From: Comamonas sp. JUb58
Lineage (GTDB): Bacteria; Pseudomonadota; Gammaproteobacteria; Burkholderiales; Burkholderiaceae_C
NCBI RefSeq assembly: GCF_004364775.1
Contig: NZ_SOAL01000004.1
Location: 1-64,000, forward strand
Length of the DNA: 64,000 nt
Reading direction: 5' to 3'
Both the position numbers and the translations under genes were made by a program. The first letter of the stretch is position 1. Each line of letters begins with the position of its first letter. Under the pieces are notes generated by a model that was not told the origin of the DNA, made no database searches, and saw only the letters and a program-made list of their open reading frames with translations. Below are positions 56,933-64,000 of the stretch, one piece after another.

Positions 56933-58375
56933 CTAGCCGCGCAAAAAGCGCCGCAGCGACCAGGCTGCCAGCGCAGGGAACAGCGCAAACACCGCAAACA
57001 GCCAGAGCGCCGAGCGGCCCAGCGCTGCCGGGTCGGCCAGCGCAGTCAGCCCCAGCGCATTGGCCACCAGGCCCACCAGCGCAGCACCGACGGCCATGCC
57101 ATAGAGCTGCACCGTGGTGATACCCGAGGCAGCGCTGTCGGCCTCCTGCGCACTGGCGCTGTGCATGATGGCATTGAGCACATGCGGCCAGGCCATGCCT
57201 ACGCCCAGACCCAGCAGCGCCAGCGCAATGCCGCAGACCACCAAGGCCGCCATCCCCTGCCAGGGCATGGCCAGCGCCAGCGCCACCAGGCCCAAGGTGC
57301 ACAGCAGCGGGCCGATCAGCATCAGCGCCCTGCCCGCCCGGCCGCTTTTGCCCGAGAACAGCACCGAGGCCACCGACCAGCCGCCGGCGAGCAAGGCCGT
57401 CACATAGCCGGCCGTCAAGGGCTGCAGGCCATGCAGATGCTGCAGCAGATAGGGTACAAACACCTCGGTCATCGTCCCCATCAGCAGCAAGGCGACGGCG
57501 GCATAGAGCATGCCCAGCGGCTGGCCCAAGGCCGTGCCACCCTGGGGCAGCAAGCGGCGGCTGGCGCGGCGCTCATGCCAGATCGCAGCAGCACCAGCCA
57601 GCAAACCGGCCGCCGCCAGCAGCCATTGCCAAAGCGGCGCCGTGACCACGCTGGCCGCCGCCACCAAGAGCACGGACAGCGCCAGCAGCGCGATCTGCAG
57701 GCCGGCAATGCCGCCATCCTGCGCGGGTGTGCTGCGCAGCAGGCGCTGCGGTGCCAGCTGGCGCTGCACCAGCAACATTTGCAGCAGCAGCAAAGGCAGC
57801 AAGGCGCCAAAGGCCAGCCGCCAATGGCCGGCCTGGGCAAACAGGCCGCCTACCGCTGGGCCGCTGAGCGTGGCCACACCCCACATGGCTGAGATCAGCC
57901 CAATCGCACGTGGCCACAGCGCGGGTGGAAACACCAGCCGGATCAAGGTATAGCTCAGCGCCCCCACCGCGCCACCGCCCAGGCCCTGCACCGCGCGGCC
58001 CAGCAGCAGCATGGGCATGGACGGCGCCGTCGCGCACAGCAGGCTGCCCAGGCTGAACACCAGCAAGCCCGCCAGCATGGCACCCCGTGCGCCCCAGCCG
58101 GCCAGCATGCGCACCGCCAGTGCGGCGCCGATGATGGAGGCCACGACAAACAAGGTGGTGCTCCAGGCATACCAGGCCAGGCCGCCAATCTCCTGCACCA
58201 CCGAGGGCAGGATGGTGGTGACGATATGCACATTGATCGCATGCATGGCGACCGCGCCGGTCAGCGCCAGCGCCTTGAGGCCATGGGGCCGGCCCAGCAG
58301 CTGGGCCCAGCCAGCCGGCGCTTCGGGCACCGGCACAGCGGCCGGGTTGAGTGACGATGAAGGGGACGATGCCAT
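56933..58375 (-). CDS. MFS exporter (DHA-type)
   Basis: 480 residues from the ATG at 58375, with about fourteen hydrophobic helices. The LGRAVQGLGGGAVGALSYTLI block (motif C-like) and the early HAINVHIVTTILPSVVQEIG segment fit the drug-proton antiporter group. The natural substrate is unknown. It is divergent from a Cys-rich HTH regulator across 88 bp that contain dyads, so that regulator probably controls it. Confidence 0.88.
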   Translation of the reverse strand: MASSPSSSLNPAAVPVPEAPAGWAQLLGRPHGLKALALTGAVAMHAINVHIVTTILPSVVQEIGGLAWYAWSTTLFVVASIIGAALAVRMLAGWGARGAMLAGLLVFSLGSLLCATAPSMPMLLLGRAVQGLGGGAVGALSYTLIRLVFPPALWPRAIGLISAMWGVATLSGPAVGGLFAQAGHWRLAFGALLPLLLLQMLLVQRQLAPQRLLRSTPAQDGGIAGLQIALLALSVLLVAAASVVTAPLWQWLLAAAGLLAGAAAIWHERRASRRLLPQGGTALGQPLGMLYAAVALLLMGTMTEVFVPYLLQHLHGLQPLTAGYVTALLAGGWSVASVLFSGKSGRAGRALMLIGPLLCTLGLVALALAMPWQGMAALVVCGIALALLGLGVGMAWPHVLNAIMHSASAQEADSAASGITTVQLYGMAVGAALVGLVANALGLTALADPAALGRSALWLFAVFALFPALAAWSLRRFLRG

Positions 58376-58395
58376 GCCATTCCTTGTTGTGAAAT

Positions 58396-58407
58396 AATGC
58401 AAGCATT
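58396..58407. promoter_or_regulatory. Dyad near the MFS start
   Basis: AATGC-AA-GCATT, an inverted repeat 21 bp upstream of the MFS ATG. Confidence 0.35.
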
Positions 58408-58439
58408 GTCTTTGATAATTCCCCAGCCCCAGAAATAAA

Positions 58440-58455
58440 ACAAGCTATTGCTTGT
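58440..58455. promoter_or_regulatory. Perfect dyad at the HTH regulator start
   Basis: ACAAGC-TATT-GCTTGT, perfect 6-bp arms, eight bases before the regulator's ATG. A regulator bound here would block its own translation start region or promoter. Confidence 0.5.
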
Positions 58456-58463
58456 ATTAATAA

Positions 58464-59102
58464 ATGCCATCGCTCCCCATCGATCCCTCAGCCACCATGC
58501 GCATGCTGGAGGCGCTCAAGCGCCAGGCCCCCGCCAGCACGGCAGACTTGGCGCGCGCACTGCAGATGACGGCCGAGGCCGCCCGCCAGCAGATCAACAA
58601 GCTGGCCGACCAGGGCTTGGTGCAGGCCGATCTGCAAAAGCCAGCCGGCGCAGGCCGGCCGCGCCAGTTGTGGACCTTGACCGCTGCGGGCCAGCGTTAT
58701 TTCCCCGACGCCCATGCCCAGCTCACGGTGCAGCTGATTGGCGCGATCGAAAAGCTGTTTGGCCAGCAAGGCATGGACGGCCTGATCAGCGAGCGCGAAG
58801 CGCAATCACGCAGCCGCTACCGCCAGGCCTGCACCGCCCCCGGCCTGCCCGAGCGCCTGGCCCAGCTGGCCGAGGTCCGTACCCAGGAGGGCTATATGGC
58901 CCATGTCGAGCCCCACCCGCAAGGCTGGCTGCTGGTGGAGCACCACTGCCCTATCTGTGCAGCTGCGCAAAGCTGCCGGGGCTTTTGCCGTTCGGAGCAG
59001 GCGCTGTTCCAGGAAGTGGTCGAAGGCCTGGCTACGCTGGAGCGCAGCGAATACCTGCTCGAAGGCGGCCAGCGCTGCGTTTACCTGGTGCAGCCGCTGT
59101 AG
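58464..59102 (+). CDS. HTH regulator with SufR-like cysteine cluster
   Basis: 212 residues of the COG2345 type. The winged helix-turn-helix spans about residues 12-75. The C-terminal half has Cys162, Cys165, Cys171, Cys175 (HHCPICAAAQSCRGFC) and Cys205 (GQRCVY). The spacing C162-x12-C175 and the late C205 recall the Fe-S ligands of SufR-type sensors, so an iron-sulfur or metal/redox signal is likely, though not proved. It lies between two leftward MFS exporters and is divergent from the first. No suf or isc genes adjoin it. Confidence 0.75.
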   Translation: MPSLPIDPSATMRMLEALKRQAPASTADLARALQMTAEAARQQINKLADQGLVQADLQKPAGAGRPRQLWTLTAAGQRYFPDAHAQLTVQLIGAIEKLFGQQGMDGLISEREAQSRSRYRQACTAPGLPERLAQLAEVRTQEGYMAHVEPHPQGWLLVEHHCPICAAAQSCRGFCRSEQALFQEVVEGLATLERSEYLLEGGQRCVYLVQPL

Positions 59103-59106
59103 CCGC

Positions 59107-60654
59107 TCAGGCGCAAGCGCTACTGCTGTCGCCCACCGCCTGGGCATCGGTGAGTGGCAGCGCCTGCGGCTTGGCCATGCGCAGGCAGACCAGCCAGGCC
59201 AGCAAGGCCAGGCCCGCTGCGCCCCATTGCGCATGCTGCAAGCCCTGGGCATTGGCCTGGCGCAGGGTCTCGGCGCTGGCCCCCTCCAGGCCAGCCAACG
59301 GCGCGGCTGCCAGCATCACCAGCAAGGCCAGGCCCAGCGCCGCACCCACCTGCTGCGCAGTAGCCGCCACCCCCGATGCCACGCCTTGGCGCGCCGGCGC
59401 AATACCCTGGCCTACCATGACCCACATGCCGGTCCAACTCGCGCCCTGCCCCAGGCTCATCACCACAAAGCCCGGCACCAGCCAGGCATAGTTGCCGGCC
59501 AGCGGCAGCACGGCTGCAATCCAGACCATGCCCAGCACACCGGCCGCCCAGCCCCGCAGCAGCACGCTGCGTGTACCCTGCTGCGCCAGGCCGCGCTCGG
59601 CCAGGCGTATGCCCCAGGTGCAGACCGCCGTTGGCAGCACAAAGGCCAGGCCGGCCTGCAGCGGGCTCCAGCCCAGCACCTGCTGGAAATACAGACCCAG
59701 AAAGTAGTACTGCACGCCATAGCTGCTCATAAACAACATGGCCAGCAGCATGCTGGTCTGCAGGCTGCCCACCCGCAGCATGGCCAGCGGCATCAGGGGG
59801 GCGGCCACGCGCGCCTCGGTGCGCCAGAACAGGCCCAGCACGGCCAGCGCCAGCACCAGCAGGCTGGCCGTGCGCAGATCGCCCCAACCCCATTGCGGGC
59901 CCTGCACCAGCACGGCCACCAAGGCACTGGCACCCACGGTCACGCTGATGCAGCCCAGCAGGTCAAAACGGCGCTGCGCAGCGGGCACGGCAGGCATCGC
60001 CGGCAGGTAGCGGCCTGCGGCCATCGCGCAAGGCCAGGCAATCGGCACCAGCACCCAGAGCACCCAGTTCCAGCCCAAGGTCTGGGTCAGCAAGCCCCCC
60101 AGCAAGGCCCCGGCCGCCAGCCCGCCGGCACTGGCCATGCTCCACACCGCCAGCGCGCGGTTGCGCTCAGCGCCAGCGGCATACAAGGTATTGATCATCG
60201 ACAGGGTGGCCGGGAACAGCAGCGCCGCTGCCACACCCTGCCCGGCACGCGCTGCCACCAGTTGCCAGGGCAGATGCGCAAAGCCGCCAGCGAAGGAGGC
60301 CAGGCCAAACAGCGCCATGGCCGCCACATACATGCGGCGCTGGCCCAGCAGGTCCGCACAGCGCCCGGCCAGCAGCAGGCAGCCGCCAAAGGCCACGCTG
60401 TAGCCGCTGATGACCCATTGCAGGTGGCGGGCATCGAGCTGCAGCTGCTGGCCCATGGCATCCAGCGCGACAAAGACAATCGTGGCATCAAGCGCAATCA
60501 GCAGCTGCGCAAACGACAGCAGGGCCAGCGCGGCGCGCGGATGGCGCAGCACCCCAGCGGGGTGCACAGGTTTTTCAAGGGTCACTTCATCACTCCAAAA
60601 CATACGAACCTGCAGTGCTGGGGCAGCGCCTGCAGGCGGGTGATGACCGGTCAT
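59107..60654 (-). CDS. MFS exporter, DHA2 (EmrB/QacA) type
   Basis: 515 residues from the ATG at 60654; the ATG at 60603 (MFWSDEV) is an equal candidate. It has about fourteen membrane helices. The early FAQLLIALDATIVFVALDAM (DATIV is a common DHA2 feature) and GAERNRALAVWSMASAGG fit the EmrB/QacA-like drug exporters. It is divergent from the LysR gene across 94 bp, which suggests control by that regulator. The substrate is unknown. Confidence 0.88.
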   Translation of the reverse strand: MTGHHPPAGAAPALQVRMFWSDEVTLEKPVHPAGVLRHPRAALALLSFAQLLIALDATIVFVALDAMGQQLQLDARHLQWVISGYSVAFGGCLLLAGRCADLLGQRRMYVAAMALFGLASFAGGFAHLPWQLVAARAGQGVAAALLFPATLSMINTLYAAGAERNRALAVWSMASAGGLAAGALLGGLLTQTLGWNWVLWVLVPIAWPCAMAAGRYLPAMPAVPAAQRRFDLLGCISVTVGASALVAVLVQGPQWGWGDLRTASLLVLALAVLGLFWRTEARVAAPLMPLAMLRVGSLQTSMLLAMLFMSSYGVQYYFLGLYFQQVLGWSPLQAGLAFVLPTAVCTWGIRLAERGLAQQGTRSVLLRGWAAGVLGMVWIAAVLPLAGNYAWLVPGFVVMSLGQGASWTGMWVMVGQGIAPARQGVASGVAATAQQVGAALGLALLVMLAAAPLAGLEGASAETLRQANAQGLQHAQWGAAGLALLAWLVCLRMAKPQALPLTDAQAVGDSSSACA

Positions 60655-60748
60655 GGCGACATGGTATTTAAATCAATAACGAAGATAAACAGCAATCTCA
60701 TCTTTTACTTATGCAAAAATGAATCAATAGTTTGGCAGGAGCAGCCCC

Positions 60749-61639
60749 ATGGATTTGAACGCGGTACAGATGCTGATCAAGGTGGCCGAGCACAAGAGCT
60801 TTACCCAGGCCGCCCACTGCCTGGGCACCACGCAGTCACGCATCTCCCGCGCCATTGCCCAGCTGGAGGCCGACCTGGGCACGCGCTTGCTGCACCGCAA
60901 TACCCGCAATGTGTCCTTGACCCCCGATGGCTGCCTGCTGGTGGACCGCAGTGCCGAGCTGATCGCCGGGCTGGACGATGCCAGGCAGCAGCTGCTGGAC
61001 CGGCGCTGCGAGCCCACTGGCGTGCTGCGCATGACGGCGCCCTCGGTGCTGGGCCGGGTGGTGCTGACACCCCTGCTCGGCCAGCTGCTGCAGCAGTACC
61101 CGGGCCTGCAGATCGAGGCCAGCTTTACCGACCGCCTGGTGGACATGGTGGACGAGGGCTATGACGCCGCGGTGCGCATTGGCCCCCTGCTGGACAGCCG
61201 CATGATCGGCCGGCCGCTGCCGCCGCTGCACTGGGTGACGGTGGCATCGCCCGCCTACACGGCCCGCCATGGCCGGCCGCAGAATCTGGACGAGCTGGCC
61301 ACGCACCGCTGCCTGTCGGTCTACAACCACTACCGGGGTTTTGCCGTGCCCTGGCAGTTTCGCCTGCCCGATGGCAGCACCATCGACTGGCCCGCGCCCC
61401 ATGCCATCCGCTTTGACAGTGGCGACCCCTTGATCGAAGGCGCGATTGCCGGTCTGGGCGTGGCCCAGGTGATGGGCTTTGCGGTGCGCGATGCGCTGGC
61501 CGATGGTCGGCTGGAACGGCTGCTGCCCGCGCTGGAAGGCCGCAGCCGCGAGCTCTCCCTGGTCTACCCGCGCACACGCCATGCCTCGCCTAAGGTGCAG
61601 GCGCTGTGCAAGCTGCTGCTGGGGCGCAGCGCCTGGTGA
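60749..61639 (+). CDS. LysR family transcriptional regulator
   Basis: 296 residues, standard length. The N-terminal HTH (about 1-60) includes [20 protein letters not shown], and a C-terminal periplasmic-binding-like effector domain spans about 90-290. The pattern is close to the DsdC/AaeR-like LysR subgroup that often neighbours quinone or drug genes. It lies between a divergent DHA2 exporter and wrbA on its own strand; either could be the target. The ATG follows GGCAGGAGCAGCCCC. Confidence 0.92.
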   Translation: MDLNAVQMLIKVAEHKSFTQAAHCLGTTQSRISRAIAQLEADLGTRLLHRNTRNVSLTPDGCLLVDRSAELIAGLDDARQQLLDRRCEPTGVLRMTAPSVLGRVVLTPLLGQLLQQYPGLQIEASFTDRLVDMVDEGYDAAVRIGPLLDSRMIGRPLPPLHWVTVASPAYTARHGRPQNLDELATHRCLSVYNHYRGFAVPWQFRLPDGSTIDWPAPHAIRFDSGDPLIEGAIAGLGVAQVMGFAVRDALADGRLERLLPALEGRSRELSLVYPRTRHASPKVQALCKLLLGRSAW

Positions 61640-61823
61640 TGGCCGCTGGCCGGCGGTCGGCTGGCAGCGATTGTTCAAATCCATGCAACGCTGCGTTCAA
61701 ACCAGCGGCACCCCAAACCGGCAGCCAAGCCCTACAGTGGATACAGGCGCCAACAACCAATGGCAAGCAGGCGCTCTTCACCGCGGTTGCGGTCCGTATT
61801 CAACGATTGAGGAAATATTCACC

Positions 61824-62423
61824 ATGGCTAAAGTTCTGGTTCTCTACCATTCCATGTACGGTCACATCGAGACCATGGCCGGCAAGATCGCCGAAGGCGC
61901 AGGCAGCGTGGCAGGCACCGAGGTCGTCATCAAGCGCGTGCCCGAGACCATGCCCCAGGAAGCCTTCCAGGCCGCCGGCGGCAAGGTCGACCAGGCCGCT
62001 GCGGTGGCCACGCCCGCCGAGCTGGCCGAGTACGACGCCATCATCTTTGGCACCCCCACCCGTTTTGGCAATATGAGCGGCCAGATGCGCAGCTTCCTCG
62101 ACCAGACCGGCGGCCTCTGGGCCAAGGGCGCGCTGTCGGGCAAGGTGGGCAGCGTGTTCACCTCCACCGGCACCCTGGGCGGCCAGGAAACCACGGTCAC
62201 CTCGTTCTGGAACACCCTGGCCCACCACGGCATGGTGATCGTGCCCGCCGGCTTTGGCCTGCCTTCGCAGTTTGACCTGTCGCAGGCCAAGGGCGGCTCG
62301 CCCTACGGCGCCGCCACGCTGGCCGGTGCCGATGGCTCGCGCCAGCCTTCCGCCCCCGAGCTGGAACTGGCCTTTGCCCAGGGCGCCAAGGTCGCCGCAC
62401 TGGCCGCCAAGCTGAGCGCCTGA
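61824..62423 (+). CDS. wrbA: NAD(P)H:quinone oxidoreductase, WrbA type
   Basis: 199 residues, the normal WrbA length. This flavodoxin-like tetramer reduces quinones by two electrons and so avoids semiquinone damage. The FMN-binding loop [11 protein letters not shown] is at about residues 9-19, and [12 protein letters not shown] and [11 protein letters not shown] follow. The ATG at 61824 follows TTGAGGAAATATTCACC. It is 184 bp after the LysR gene on the same strand. Confidence 0.95.
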   Translation: MAKVLVLYHSMYGHIETMAGKIAEGAGSVAGTEVVIKRVPETMPQEAFQAAGGKVDQAAAVATPAELAEYDAIIFGTPTRFGNMSGQMRSFLDQTGGLWAKGALSGKVGSVFTSTGTLGGQETTVTSFWNTLAHHGMVIVPAGFGLPSQFDLSQAKGGSPYGAATLAGADGSRQPSAPELELAFAQGAKVAALAAKLSA

Positions 62424-62465
62424 GCCTCTAGCCGGCCCGGCCGGCTGCAGCCGTCTTGGAACGTA

Positions 62466-62498
62466 AAAAAGCCAGTCAGAGGTTCTGACTGGCTTTTT
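62466..62498. terminator. Bidirectional terminator between wrbA and ppsA
   Basis: 15-base arms, AAAAAGCCAGTCAGA (62466-62480) and TCTGACTGGCTTTTT (62484-62498), with loop GGT. Confidence 0.92.
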
Positions 62499-62553
62499 GG
62501 TTTTGGCGCCTTGTGAGGCGCCTGCCACCGCGCTGGTGGCAGAGCAGTACCGC

Positions 62554-64000
62554 TTACTTGGCGGCCAGGCGCTGCCAGGTGTCGATCACGCTGTCGGGGT
62601 TCAGCGAGATCGAGGCAATACCCTTGTCCGCCAGCCACTGCGCAAAGTCAGGGTGGTCCGAAGGTCCCTGGCCGCAGATACCGACGTACTTGTTCTGTGC
62701 CAGGCAGGCGCTGATGGCGCGCTCGAGCATCTTTTTGACGGCAGGGTCGCGCTCGTCAAAGTCGGCGGCCAGCAGTTCCAGACCGGAGTCGCGGTCCAGG
62801 CCCAGGGTCAGCTGGGTCAGGTCGTTCGAACCGATCGAGAAACCGTCGAAGTACTCCAGGAACTCATCGGCCAGGATGGCGTTCGAGGGCACTTCGCACA
62901 TCATGATGACTTCCAGGCCGTTCTCGCCGCGCTTGAGGCCATTGGCCGCCAGCAGCTCGGTCACGCGCTTGGCCTGGTCCAGGGTACGCACGAAGGGGAT
63001 CATGATCTTGACATTGGTCAGGCCCATCTCGTTGCGCACGCGCTTGAGCGCCTCGCATTCCATCTTGAAGGCTTCGCCGAAGTCCTTGGAGATGTAGCGC
63101 GCTGCACCACGGAAGCCCAGCATCGGGTTTTCTTCATCGGGCTCGTAACGGCTGCCACCGATCAGCTTGCGGTATTCGTTGGACTTGAAGTCCGACATGC
63201 GCACGATGACGGGCTTGGGGTAGAACGCCGCAGCGATCGTTGCCACACCTTCGGTGATCTTGTCCACGTAGAAAGCGCGCGGCGAGGCATGGCCACGGGC
63301 CACGGATTCGACGGCCTTCTTCAGGTCGGCATCCACAGCCGGGTAGTCCAGGATGGCCTTGGGGTGCACACCGATGTTGTTGTTGATGATGAATTCCAGA
63401 CGTGCCAGACCCACGCCGTCGTTGGGCAGCTGGGCAAAGTCAAAGGCCAGTTGGGGGTTGCCCACGTTCATCATGATCTTGGTCTTGATCGGAGGCATCT
63501 CGCCACGCTTGACCTCGGTCACTTCGGTTTCGAGCAGGCCGTCATAGATGCGGCCGGTGTCGCCTTCTGCGCAGCTGACCGTCACCAGGGTGCCGTTCTT
63601 CAGCAGCTCGGTGGCATTGCCGCAGCCCACGACGGCGGGGATGCCCAGCTCGCGCGCAATGATCGCGGCGTGGCAGGTACGGCCACCGCGGTTGGTGACG
63701 ATGGCCGCCGCCTTCTTCATCACCGGCTCCCAGTTCGGGTCGGTCATGTCGGTCACCAGCACATCGCCGGCTTCGACCTGGTCCATTTGCGAGATGTCGG
63801 AGACCAGGCGCACACGGCCGGTGCCGATCTTCTGGCCAATCGCGCGGCCTTCGGCCAGCACGGTGCCGCTGCCCTTGAGCTTGTAGCGCTGCTCGGCCTG
63901 GCCCTTGGACTGGCTCTTCACCGTCTCAGGGCGTGCCTGCAGGATGTAGAGCTTGCCGTCGGTGCCGTCCTTGCCCCATTCGATGTCCATCGGGCGGGCA
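62554..64000 (-). CDS. ppsA: Phosphoenolpyruvate synthase, C-terminal part (cut by the window edge)
   Basis: The last 481 or so codons of a leftward gene whose start lies beyond 64000; the full protein is usually about 795 residues. It makes PEP from pyruvate and ATP for gluconeogenesis. Visible are [15 protein letters not shown] and QARPETV at the end of the ATP-grasp half, the phospho-histidine domain [15 protein letters not shown], and the PEP/pyruvate-binding TIM barrel with [15 protein letters not shown] and the active-site cysteine in [12 protein letters not shown]. The frame is intact. Confidence 0.95.
   Translation of the reverse strand, partial: ARPMDIEWGKDGTDGKLYILQARPETVKSQSKGQAEQRYKLKGSGTVLAEGRAIGQKIGTGRVRLVSDISQMDQVEAGDVLVTDMTDPNWEPVMKKAAAIVTNRGGRTCHAAIIARELGIPAVVGCGNATELLKNGTLVTVSCAEGDTGRIYDGLLETEVTEVKRGEMPPIKTKIMMNVGNPQLAFDFAQLPNDGVGLARLEFIINNNIGVHPKAILDYPAVDADLKKAVESVARGHASPRAFYVDKITEGVATIAAAFYPKPVIVRMSDFKSNEYRKLIGGSRYEPDEENPMLGFRGAARYISKDFGEAFKMECEALKRVRNEMGLTNVKIMIPFVRTLDQAKRVTELLAANGLKRGENGLEVIMMCEVPSNAILADEFLEYFDGFSIGSNDLTQLTLGLDRDSGLELLAADFDERDPAVKKMLERAISACLAQNKYVGICGQGPSDHPDFAQWLADKGIASISLNPDSVIDTWQRLAAK

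Overview
The window looks like chromosomal DNA of a betaproteobacterium of the family Comamonadaceae, most likely Comamonas or a close relative. The basis is high GC with strong third-position bias, the gene order folC-SPOR-cvpA-purF-metZ-gltX, a Bug-type solute receptor, several TRAP transporters, a SWIB mini-protein, hemP, and a membrane PQQ dehydrogenase. This is inferred from gene content and protein character, without a database search. No phage, plasmid, integron, rRNA operon or CRISPR array is visible. The only mobile-like DNA is one 161-bp palindromic element.

Layout. 1-2.6 kb: the 5' tip of a leftward gene, an SDR dehydrogenase, and 11 leftward tRNA genes repeating Ala(GGC)-Glu(UUC)-Asp(GUC), with one Ala missing. 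2.6-9.8 kb: a leftward conserved block, folC, SPOR/DedD-like, cvpA, purF, metZ and gltX, running into the tRNA array. 9.9-16.5 kb: an ArsC/Spx-like protein, a glycine-zipper envelope protein, ppnP, argG, a cupin, aceA and an EamA exporter. 16.8-22.1 kb: a SWIB protein, an iron block (bfd, a 24-residue membrane peptide, tonB-exbB-exbD), a Bug receptor, hemP with a Fur box, and an Lrp regulator. 22.5-27.6 kb: a sterol-desaturase-type hydroxylase, a MurU-like uridylyltransferase and a complete TRAP transporter. 27.7-32.6 kb: a tandem glycine riboswitch followed by gcvT-gcvH-gcvP. 32.7-37.7 kb: a TauE/SafE permease, a PAS-GGDEF diguanylate cyclase, mltG and ygfZ. 37.8-47.5 kb: a possible small RNA, a thioesterase-GNAT fusion, an esterase, the palindromic element, an exported hydratase-like protein, an acyl-CoA ligase, an orphan TRAP receptor and a saccharopine-dehydrogenase-like enzyme. 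47.8-56.9 kb: a PQQ dehydrogenase, a thioesterase, ETF-ubiquinone oxidoreductase, a lipocalin and a three-gene ABC importer. 56.9-64 kb: two MFS exporters with a Cys-rich HTH regulator and a LysR regulator, wrbA, and the C-terminal part of ppsA running off the right edge.

How the genes fit together. The physiology is that of an organic-acid and amino-acid user: glyoxylate shunt (aceA), PEP synthase, glycine cleavage under riboswitch control, fatty-acid activation and ETF-QO, and many carboxylate-type transporters. Translation is represented by gltX next to tRNA-Glu, iron homeostasis by bfd/tonB/exbBD/hemP, and envelope maintenance by mltG, murU, a glycine-zipper protein and a lipocalin.

Most of the window is ordinary housekeeping DNA and I saw no clear new multi-gene system. 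The points most worth a second look are three roughly helically phased dyads between aceA and the EamA gene, the 24-residue peptide between bfd and tonB, a promoter/terminator-bounded transcript in a convergent gap at 37.8 kb, the 161-bp palindromic element, the internal terminator in the tRNA array where one Ala is missing, and a probable Fe-S HTH regulator between two exporters.
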